Source: Methanomassiliicoccaceae archaeon
Lineage (GTDB): Archaea; Thermoplasmatota; Thermoplasmata; Methanomassiliicoccales; Methanomethylophilaceae
Length of the DNA: 7,659 nt
Assembly (NCBI GenBank): GCA_009784745.1
Contig: WQXR01000056.1
Location: 1-7,659 of the forward strand
Direction of reading: 5' to 3'
The notes beneath the pieces were generated by a model that saw nothing but the letters and a program-made list of their open reading frames with translations, had not been told where the DNA came from and did not search any database. Both the position numbers and the translations under genes were made by a program. Shown here in pieces: positions 1-5,615 of this stretch; within the stretch, counting starts at the first letter, position 1, and every line of letters starts with the position of its first letter.

Positions 1-902
1 AAGGCGCATTGATCGCGTCCGTAGCAAGAGGTATGTCCGTGATAACGTCATCCGGCGGTTCTAAAGTGAAGATATTCTCCGATATGATGACCCGTGCGCC
101 GGTATTCCGTGTGAACGGAGTGGAACATTCCTCAAAAGTGATGGAATGGATATCCGATAACATCGGAATGCTTAAAAAAGCAGTAAAGGGAACGACGTCG
201 CACGGTAAACTCGTAAAAGCGGAATGTTTTCCCAACGGAAGAAATCTTTTTGTAAGACTTTCATTCGAAACGGGCGACGCAATGGGAATGAATATGGCTA
301 CTATCGCATCAGAGGCTGTCTGCGAACTCATTGAAAAGGGAACCGGAGCAACACTCGTCTCAGTTTCAGGGAATATGTGTACCGACAAGAAACCGTCATG
401 GATAAATTCCATCGAGGGAAGAGGAAAAACTATCGTTGCGGAAGCCCTGATACCTGCTGCGGTCGTTGAAAAGAAATTGCGTACATCCGTTGACAGCATC
501 GTTGAGACGAATATCAGAAAGAATCTGATAGGAAGTTCCATGGCAGGTTCTCTGGGATCCAATGCGCACGCGGCGAACATGGCAGCCGCATTGTTCATTG
601 CAACGGGACAGGATCCTGCTCAAGTTGTCGAAGCAAGTTTATCCATGACGAATTGTGAATCCGTTAACGGTGACCTTTACATTTCTGTTCGTATTCCGGC
701 AGCAGAACTGGGGACCGTCGGCGGAGGTACGAGACTTCCATGCCAATCGGAAGCGCTGAGCATAATGGATTGCGTGGGAAAAGGAAAAGCAAAGAAACTT
801 GCCGAAATATTCGCATCAACTGTATTAGCAGGTGAATTGTCAACTATCGCAGCACAGTCAGCAGGACACTTAGGAAAGGCGCACAGTGAACTGGGCCGCT
901 GA
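1..902 (+). CDS. hmgA: HMG-CoA reductase, class I (3' part, start outside window)
   Basis: Catalyses NADPH-dependent reduction of HMG-CoA to mevalonate, the committed step of archaeal isoprenoid lipid synthesis; archaeal forms are soluble. The reading frame is open to the left edge. The TTG at base 9 is an internal Leu codon, because bases 3-35 encode GALIASVARGM, the family's EGA(L/V)AS block; bases 1-2 (AA) fit the end of the catalytic Glu codon. Counting the base-9 Leu as residue 1: TRAP at 28-31, the NADP-binding signature DAMGMNM at 90-96, the HMG-binding/catalytic TDKKP at 125-129 (catalytic Lys 127), catalytic Asp 202 in GQDPAQ, GTVGGGT at 235-241, and the C-terminal catalytic His 292 in GKAHSELGR. 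All visible catalytic residues are intact and the C-terminus is the normal short archaeal end. It converges with the next gene, with one base between the stop codons. Family is certain; only the N-terminal part is missing. Confidence 0.97.
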   Translation, partial: GALIASVARGMSVITSSGGSKVKIFSDMMTRAPVFRVNGVEHSSKVMEWISDNIGMLKKAVKGTTSHGKLVKAECFPNGRNLFVRLSFETGDAMGMNMATIASEAVCELIEKGTGATLVSVSGNMCTDKKPSWINSIEGRGKTIVAEALIPAAVVEKKLRTSVDSIVETNIRKNLIGSSMAGSLGSNAHAANMAAALFIATGQDPAQVVEASLSMTNCESVNGDLYISVRIPAAELGTVGGGTRLPCQSEALSIMDCVGKGKAKKLAEIFASTVLAGELSTIAAQSAGHLGKAHSELGR

Positions 903-903
903 A

Positions 904-1674
904 TCAGACATTCCAGTTGATATCTTTTCTTATCTCTTTAAGGAACGTTCTGTTCTTCTTCGCCTGTGCTATCTTTTCTTCGTTCAGTTTGAATATTCGG
1001 ACGTCACTGCTGTCCGTACATCTTTCCAATATCTCGCCGTCTGATGATAGATACATACTTCCTCCGGCCATGTTGAATCCTGGGTCGGGACCGACCATGT
1101 TCACAAAGACGATATCCAAAGAATTATCTATGCATCTGGCTCGCAATATCTTTTCATATCTGTCAGCATTCTTTTTCGATACTGCTGAGATACAAACTAC
1201 GATATCAGCATCCTTAGATGAATACCATCTGAAAAGTTCGTTGAACATTATGTCGTTACCTATGACTGCGCCTATCTTCAAATCACGGAATTGAAATATC
1301 TTCGGTTCATTTCCGGAAGCGAACACATCTTTTTCGGAAAATATCTCATTCACGTCCAGATGTATCTTTTTATAGATCTGTTTGTTCTCGCCGTCGGTCA
1401 GGATCGAACAATCATACAATTTCCCGTTCTCTTCGACCGGAGAACCAAATATAACGGAACATCCTTTGTTCTTTACGTTAACGTTAAATTTATTCATAAA
1501 AAAGGCATCCAGATTCTTCATCTGATCACTGCACTTTCTGTCATAACCGGTTGCAAATAATTCAGGGAATATCAGAAGATCTACATCCGTATTATTCAAT
1601 ATCATCTTCGCCTTCGATACATTTGCGGCCGGATCATCGATCTGACCTCTTACCTGTGCGATCGCAATTCTCAT
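904..1674 (-). CDS. Nitrilase-superfamily (carbon-nitrogen hydrolase-like) protein lacking the catalytic Cys
   Basis: About 256 residues, the length of a single-domain omega-amidase/Nit2-type hydrolase, an alpha-beta-beta-alpha fold that normally cleaves amides through a Glu-Lys-Glu-Cys active site. From the chosen start: MRIAIAQVRGQ opens the fold, FPELFATGY carries Glu 38, KKIHLD carries Lys 103, and SEKDVF carries the likely second Glu 114. The nucleophile motif, normally IC-x-D-xx-F-x-E, reads IGNDIMFNEL, so Gly 139 (GGT) sits where Cys is expected while the following Asp, Phe and Glu remain. C161 (VVCISA) lies 22 residues later, where the family has its conserved Pro/Asn strand, and is unlikely to substitute. 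The ATG at 1674 is preferred over the in-frame ATG at 1695: it starts the conserved first strand and lies 27 bases from a TATA box, whereas 1695 is almost against that box. The specific substrate, if any, is unknown; it may be a binding or regulatory pseudoenzyme. Confidence 0.85.
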   Translation of the reverse strand: MRIAIAQVRGQIDDPAANVSKAKMILNNTDVDLLIFPELFATGYDRKCSDQMKNLDAFFMNKFNVNVKNKGCSVIFGSPVEENGKLYDCSILTDGENKQIYKKIHLDVNEIFSEKDVFASGNEPKIFQFRDLKIGAVIGNDIMFNELFRWYSSKDADIVVCISAVSKKNADRYEKILRARCIDNSLDIVFVNMVGPDPGFNMAGGSMYLSSDGEILERCTDSSDVRIFKLNEEKIAQAKKNRTFLKEIRKDINWNV

Positions 1675-1697
1675 GAATGATGTTATGTTTCGCATGA

Positions 1698-1705
1698 ATA
1701 TAAAA
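1698..1705 (-). promoter_or_regulatory. TATA box for the nitrilase-like gene
   Basis: Reads TTTTATAT on the minus strand. Its centre is about 27 bases from the ATG at 1674, the spacing expected if transcription starts at or next to the start codon (leaderless mRNA). I see no clear Shine-Dalgarno sequence between it and that ATG. Confidence 0.55.
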
Positions 1706-1758
1706 TCATTTCATTTGTTCTCAATGATAAGAACATACCTTTCGGAAAACAGAATGGA

Positions 1759-1766
1759 TTTTATAG
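1759..1766 (+). promoter_or_regulatory. TATA box for pheT
   Basis: Reads TTTTATAG, centred about 26 bases before the pheT ATG at 1789, with no evident Shine-Dalgarno between. This suggests a leaderless transcript. With the opposite TATA box at 1698-1705 it forms a divergent promoter pair about 60 bases apart. Confidence 0.5.
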
Positions 1767-1788
1767 TCATCCTCTGTTCTAAGCACGT

Positions 1789-3432
1789 ATGCCTGTCATC
1801 AATTTCAATTACGAAGATCTTTGCAAAATGATCGGAAAAAAAGTTTCCAAGGACGTTCTGATGCATCGGATACCGATGATCGGCGCCGATATGCATGATG
1901 ACGATGAAAGTGATGAGATGTCTGTCGAATTCTTCCCCGACCGTCCCGATCTTTATTCGGCAGAGGGATTGGCAAGGTCTTTGAGGTCATTCCTTGACAT
2001 TGATACGAAAATGAAAAGATATGACGTTGTGAATACAGGAATTACAATGAACGTCGACAGGAGCGTAAAGGACGTGAGACCGTACATCCTCTGCGCCGCA
2101 GTCCTTGATATTGATATCAATGACGACATTTTGAGGTCATTGATGGAGATGCAGGAGAAACTGCATCTTACCATCGGCAGAAAAAGATCAAAGGTCGCGA
2201 TAGGTGTTCATGATCTTGATAACGTGGAACAGCCGTTCATATACAAAGCGGTAAGACCGAATGAGATATCATTCGTGCCTTTAGCGAAAACTGAAAAATG
2301 GGATCTTGACGAGATACTGAAAAATCATGAAAAGGGAAAGGATTATGCGCACCTGCTTTGCGGAAAGGCAAGATATCCGATAATTTTAGATTCCAAAGAT
2401 AACGTTCTGTCGTTCCCGCCGATAATAAACGGCGTCCTTACTACTGTAACGACGAAAACAAAGAACCTTTTTATTGACGTGACGGGAACAGATGAGAAAG
2501 CAGTGAAGGGTGCGCTGAATATCATCGTAACTGCTTTAGCGGAGCGCGGCGGTTCAGTCGGGTCGGTACGCATGAACGACGGAACATCGTTCATATCACC
2601 GGATCTGCGTCCTTCGGAAAGAAAAATCAATGTAAAGGAATGTGAAAAGTTCCTCGGCAGGAAGATAGGGAAGGACGGTATCATAAAAGCATTGAAAAGG
2701 ATGGGATCCGACGCGTCCGCTGATAAAGATGATATCATCGTCCTCATACCTGCGACACGTCTGGATATAATGCATTCAGTCGATATCTACGAAGATGTTG
2801 CTATAGGATACGGATTCGAGAATTTCGGTTCTAAACATGAACTTTCTCAAACGACCGGTAAGAAAAGGGATATGACCGTTGTCTCCGAACGTCTGAGGGA
2901 TGTGATGATAGGTCTCGGTTACACGGAAGTGACAACGCTCACGCTCAGTTCGGAGGATGATGAGTTCATTGTCTCAGGATTACCTGAAAAGAATGTTGTT
3001 AAAGTAAAAAATCCGATAACCGAGGATCATACGTGTCTCAGGTCGTCATTACTGCCGAGCGTGATGCGTGTGATAAGGAAGAACAAGCATCGTGACCTTC
3101 CTCAGCGGATATTCGAGATCGGCGATGTCATCGCCGACACGAAACGTCAGCGCCGTCTGTGCGCAGTTGCCACTCATTCGAAAACTTCGTTCACGGAAAT
3201 GAGATCCGTTGCCGAGTCCGTTCTCAGAGAAATGAATATTTCATATTCGCTTAAGGAATGTGATTACGAGACGTTCATCAAAGGGCGAGGAGCGGAGATC
3301 ATCGTCAGGAACGAAGTTAACGGATATTTCGGAGAAATGTCGCCGGAGATAATAATCAGATTCGGCACGGACCGTCCGGTGATGTTCTTTGAGATGATCG
3401 TATCCGCCGAGATATCAACAGGATTGTTCTAA
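1789..3432 (+). CDS. pheT: Phenylalanyl-tRNA synthetase beta subunit (archaeal type)
   Basis: Beta subunit of the cytoplasmic (alpha-beta)2 enzyme that charges tRNA-Phe; the beta chain scaffolds the catalytic alpha chain and carries the B3/B4 site that hydrolyses mischarged Tyr-tRNA-Phe. At 547 residues it has the archaeal/eukaryotic length, without the long N-terminal tRNA-binding extension of bacterial PheT. Landmarks: N-terminal VEFFPDRPDLYSAEGLAR at 46-63, typical of archaeal PheT; B3/B4 region about 85-265, including SFPPIIN at 208-214; B5 domain about 275-345 with its metal-binding style segment RLDIMHSVDIYEDVA at 324-338 and GYGFENF; then the catalytic-like core from about 360, with KNPITEDHTCLRSSLLPSVM at 407-426 and RIFEIGDV at 440-447. 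The start matches the family N-terminus and is 26 bases from a TATA box. PheS is not adjacent. The stop overlaps that of the convergent gene by four bases (3429-3432). Confidence 0.97.
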   Translation: MPVINFNYEDLCKMIGKKVSKDVLMHRIPMIGADMHDDDESDEMSVEFFPDRPDLYSAEGLARSLRSFLDIDTKMKRYDVVNTGITMNVDRSVKDVRPYILCAAVLDIDINDDILRSLMEMQEKLHLTIGRKRSKVAIGVHDLDNVEQPFIYKAVRPNEISFVPLAKTEKWDLDEILKNHEKGKDYAHLLCGKARYPIILDSKDNVLSFPPIINGVLTTVTTKTKNLFIDVTGTDEKAVKGALNIIVTALAERGGSVGSVRMNDGTSFISPDLRPSERKINVKECEKFLGRKIGKDGIIKALKRMGSDASADKDDIIVLIPATRLDIMHSVDIYEDVAIGYGFENFGSKHELSQTTGKKRDMTVVSERLRDVMIGLGYTEVTTLTLSSEDDEFIVSGLPEKNVVKVKNPITEDHTCLRSSLLPSVMRVIRKNKHRDLPQRIFEIGDVIADTKRQRRLCAVATHSKTSFTEMRSVAESVLREMNISYSLKECDYETFIKGRGAEIIVRNEVNGYFGEMSPEIIIRFGTDRPVMFFEMIVSAEISTGLF

Positions 3433-4379
3433 GGCTCTTCCCAGAGCCGCGGTATCATCGCTGCCGTTACGCTTTGCTCCGATAACGTTTTACGATCAAG
3501 TTGTCCCCTGCTTAACGTACCTATCGCTCCTTCTCTGTTATTTCGTGAATCACCGTAAACGGATGCCATCGCATCCCCTACGGTAACACCGTTGCGAATC
3601 ATATCCGCTATTTTATCAGGATATCTGAAACCGGAACTCATACCGACGGTGATATTTCCCGTATCGTCGATGATCGCACAATGCTGCACATCGTACAGAT
3701 GACCGTATAACTCAAAGACACCTGCCTCAATGCCCACAGCGAGTGAATTATCTCCCAATGCCGCCTTGGCACGATTCACTGCGCCTTTGTATGTGTCGTC
3801 ACCGAACGGCTGTTCGGGAACACCGCTTTCAACGTCCGTCGGAATTATCCTTACGTTTCCGTAGATACGTTCCATTACTGCTCTTACTGCTTCAACTTTA
3901 GCATGATTCATCGATCCGACGGCTATCGACATTGCATTACTGTCGCCGGTTCTTGAGTATTCGCCGGATAAGATATTTGATGCGTGTATCTCCGCACCTT
4001 TTGTGTTTCTGACCATATCGATAACGGAAACGAACAATGGTTCGAGACCCGCTTCCGCTCTTTTTTTGTTGATCTGAATTCCCGTACTTTCAGTTTCCTT
4101 GGAAACAATGAGATAGCATTTCTCTACGGTCAGAGTGAAACCGAACTGATCCGATAATGGTTGAATTTCAGCATGCTTTCCGATGCTTTCCAGAAAGAAT
4201 ATCAATCCTTTCATCCTCAGATAATAAGGATTCGTCCTTTTTCTTGATGATGATGCAAAATCATCTGTTGATAATCCTATAATAACATCATCGGATAACT
4301 CGAACGCTCTCCGTATGAGTGCTTTGTGACCGTCATGGATAACATTGAACGTTCCGCCGAGTACTGCTTTCATGTTCAT
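3429..4379 (-). CDS. Fusion of phosphopantetheine adenylyltransferase and inosine/xanthosine triphosphatase (YjjX/DUF84)
   Basis: Two enzymes in one chain of about 316 residues. The first half (about 1-148) is an archaeal PPAT, which adenylates 4'-phosphopantetheine to dephospho-CoA in CoA synthesis: GGTFNVIHDGHKAL near residue 8 holds the nucleotidyltransferase HxGH motif (HDGH), followed by IGLSTDDFAS and SKET-x9-NKKRAEAGLEPL. Its third ATP-site motif, usually like ISSTRIR-x-GE, reads IHASNILSGE, so both Arg positions are lost (Asn, Leu). The second half (about 149-316) is a DUF84/YjjX NTPase that removes ITP and XTP from the nucleotide pool: AVGSMNHAKVEAVR, SGVPEQPFGDDTYKGAVNRA, VGIEAGV and a C-terminal REGAIGTLSRGQLDRKTLSEQS block are all present. 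Possible starts are GTG 4382, ATG 4379 and ATG 4373; ATG 4379 shares its A with the upstream TGA (TGATG), favouring coupled translation, while ATG 4373 (MKAVLGGTF) is the best family match. Confidence 0.92.
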   Translation of the reverse strand: MNMKAVLGGTFNVIHDGHKALIRRAFELSDDVIIGLSTDDFASSSRKRTNPYYLRMKGLIFFLESIGKHAEIQPLSDQFGFTLTVEKCYLIVSKETESTGIQINKKRAEAGLEPLFVSVIDMVRNTKGAEIHASNILSGEYSRTGDSNAMSIAVGSMNHAKVEAVRAVMERIYGNVRIIPTDVESGVPEQPFGDDTYKGAVNRAKAALGDNSLAVGIEAGVFELYGHLYDVQHCAIIDDTGNITVGMSSGFRYPDKIADMIRNGVTVGDAMASVYGDSRNNREGAIGTLSRGQLDRKTLSEQSVTAAMIPRLWEEP

Positions 4380-4576
4380 CACATTATTACCAGAATGGCA
4401 ATTACCATCATCGCCACGGCCAATCCCTCTATGATATACAATTGCCGTTTCTTCTTCTTCACTTCATCTTTACGTACTGACATACACCCTTCACCGCAGA
4501 ATCTTCCATCTTCGGTGTGTGCTTTGCCGCATGTGTAGCAATGCCTGTGCTGCGGCACCTTGTCGAACTCAGCCAT
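4379..4576 (-). CDS. Small zinc-ribbon membrane protein (DUF2116-like)
   Basis: A 65-residue protein. The N-terminal half has four cysteines in a zinc-ribbon pattern, C13-x2-C16 and C27-x3-C31, with a GRFC segment typical of small archaeal zinc-ribbon proteins of the DUF2116/COG4068 type. A basic stretch (KKKKR, 40-44) is followed by one hydrophobic segment at about 46-65 that runs to the C-terminus, so it is probably tail-anchored with the ribbon in the cytoplasm. COG4068 members are annotated as predicted nucleic-acid-binding proteins without an established role. The ATG at 4576 lies about 25 bases from a strong TATA box, so the message is probably leaderless. Its stop shares a base with the start of the downstream PPAT fusion, indicating a two-gene operon. 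Family assignment is from the pattern of cysteines plus C-terminal membrane segment; function unknown. Confidence 0.8.
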   Translation of the reverse strand: MAEFDKVPQHRHCYTCGKAHTEDGRFCGEGCMSVRKDEVKKKKRQLYIIEGLAVAMMVIAILVIM

Positions 4577-4596
4577 ACTGTACGCACTGCGCTAAG

Positions 4597-4606
4597 TATA
4601 AAAAAA
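4597..4606 (-). promoter_or_regulatory. TATA box of the zinc-ribbon/PPAT operon
   Basis: Plus-strand TATAAAAAAA (TTTTTTTATA on the minus strand) is centred about 25 bases from the ATG at 4576. The run of seven T residues on the minus strand may also help stop transcripts arriving from the nucleotidyltransferase gene upstream. Confidence 0.55.
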
Positions 4607-4634
4607 GTTATGTGTTATTTTGCTGCACAACAGA

Positions 4635-4653
4635 ACGGTTCACAGGGAACCGT
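4635..4653 (-). terminator. Hairpin at the 3' end of the nucleotidyltransferase gene
   Basis: ACGGTTC (4635-4641) and GAACCGT (4647-4653) form a perfect 7-bp stem with a 5-base loop. The stop codon (minus strand 4642-4640) lies at the loop/arm junction. A T7 run follows on the minus strand some 30 bases later, so this could be part of a 3' end or an mRNA-stabilising structure. Not a classical hairpin plus T-tract; weak call. Confidence 0.3.
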
Positions 4654-4957
4654 GAATGATCTTTCCGGTCTTCACAGCATCATATACGAGAGAATATTGG
4701 TCTGTCAGCCTTTCATTGAATTCTTTTGGCGTGTACACGATTATGTCTATCGGGATACGAGAATCTTCCAGTGCCATTCTTGCTTTGACACTGCGCATAA
4801 AACCATCCTCATCGGATTCTTTCACCAGAATAAGATCAAGATCGCTGTCATCACCTGCAGTACCTTTCGCTACAGAGCCGAACACTATCATGAGATCGGG
4901 TTCTATCTTTTGTTTTGCCATCTCAATGACCCTATCCGCCTCCCTGTAGTCGAACAT
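4640..4957 (-). CDS. Minimal nucleotidyltransferase (MNT) domain protein
   Basis: A 105-residue single-domain protein of the polymerase-beta-like minimal nucleotidyltransferase family. The helix-strand signature VFGSVAKGTAGDDSDLDLILV contains G27-S28 and the metal-binding pair Asp 39 and Asp 41; the third acidic residue is Asp 71 in RIPIDIIVYTP. All catalytic residues expected for nucleotidyl transfer are therefore present. Relatives include MntA-type antitoxins that modify HEPN toxins, and uncharacterised stand-alone proteins. No HEPN gene lies on either side, so I do not call a toxin-antitoxin pair. The ATG at 4957 is preferred: the domain begins there, the upstream in-frame extension to 5059 runs into the trmY coding region and has no homologous look, and a TATA box lies about 31 bases upstream. 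GGCGAT just before the ATG resembles a Shine-Dalgarno but would be mostly removed if transcription starts near 4962. Confidence 0.85.
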   Translation of the reverse strand: MFDYREADRVIEMAKQKIEPDLMIVFGSVAKGTAGDDSDLDLILVKESDEDGFMRSVKARMALEDSRIPIDIIVYTPKEFNERLTDQYSLVYDAVKTGKIIHGSL

Positions 4958-4984
4958 ATTATCGCCTTTCTGATTGTTTGTAAT

Positions 4985-4992
4985 GTATAAAA
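4985..4992 (-). promoter_or_regulatory. TATA box for the minimal nucleotidyltransferase gene
   Basis: Reads TTTTATAC on the minus strand, between the trmY stop (5022) and the ATG at 4957. The predicted start near 4962-4963 leaves a leader of about five bases. It suggests the gene is transcribed separately from SRP54-trmY. Confidence 0.45.
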
Positions 4993-5021
4993 CCCATCTG
5001 TTCTTTATGCTGGATAACATA

Positions 5022-5615
5022 TCAGACAGCATTGGACCTGTCCAGTTCGTTAAGCACAACTATCATGCAATGATCTGCATGCAAACTTATCGGACCGAGA
5101 CATATCTTTGACGGTGAGCATGACATCACTGCGTTCTCTTCTTCTGCGGTGAGGTCCTTATCATCGCCGAGAACGAATGTCACGTTCTCAGGGAATTCAT
5201 ATTCTCTTACGTCGTTACCGTCCTCTTTCAGATAAACTATCGACGAGATCTGTTTTAACTTATCGATAACGTCGAAGAACGAATCCTTTGATACGTATAT
5301 TCCTGGTGACGATCTTGCTTCGCATGTTCCTGTCTTTTTCAGTAATGCGTTCCTTATCAGCGAAGCGGTACTTCGCTCATCGGGATTAAGATAACGTAAC
5401 TCTGAACCGACGAAACGTACAGTTTTCGGTGCATCCTCGCCTCCTTGCAATATAAGATACAATTCAACGTCCGTTCTTATCGAATGACTCAGGAAGAATG
5501 CTGAATTGACGCATCTTACAAGAACATCCAGTCTTCCGGCGCCTCCTGCTATATCGTCCAATTTAAAATCACCGGACGCGATCGCTCTGTGCCCCGCGAC
5601 CACGAACCTTATCAT
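5022..5615 (-). CDS. trmY: tRNA (pseudouridine(54)-N1)-methyltransferase TrmY
   Basis: SPOUT-class methyltransferase that uses S-adenosylmethionine to make N1-methylpseudouridine at position 54 in the T-loop of archaeal tRNAs, replacing the bacterial m5U54. At 197 residues it has the usual length. Family blocks in order: AGGAGRLDVLVRCVNSAFFLSH at 23-44 (normally DLPGSGGRMD-x4-RC), RTDV at 47-50, NPDERS at 77-82, then the SAM-binding trefoil-knot part FVLGDDKDLTAEEE at 147-160 and the signature LGPISLHADHC at 173-183, ending NELDR. The loop Cys 183 and the preceding HAD triplet are intact. The ATG at 5615 overlaps the SRP54 stop as ATGA (5612-5615), so the two are translationally coupled in one operon; a GGGGA about ten bases upstream could help initiation. 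Confidence 0.95.
   Translation of the reverse strand: MIRFVVAGHRAIASGDFKLDDIAGGAGRLDVLVRCVNSAFFLSHSIRTDVELYLILQGGEDAPKTVRFVGSELRYLNPDERSTASLIRNALLKKTGTCEARSSPGIYVSKDSFFDVIDKLKQISSIVYLKEDGNDVREYEFPENVTFVLGDDKDLTAEEENAVMSCSPSKICLGPISLHADHCMIVVLNELDRSNAV

Noticed and set aside
9..11. TTG as a start codon for HMG-CoA reductase
   Set aside because: The preceding codons (Gly, Ala) and the partial codon before them fit the conserved EGAL block, so the gene continues left of the window.
4635..4957. MNT/HEPN toxin-antitoxin pair
   Set aside because: Neither neighbour shows the HEPN Rx4-6H motif; only the nucleotidyltransferase half is present.
4517..4990. Open frame of about 157 codons on the plus strand
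   Set aside because: It lies opposite the zinc-ribbon and nucleotidyltransferase genes, both of which have clear motifs and their own promoters, and its translation shows no family pattern.
4958..5059. N-terminal extension of the nucleotidyltransferase to an ATG at 5059
   Set aside because: It would overlap the end of trmY and span the TATA box at 4985-4992; the domain begins at the ATG at 4957.
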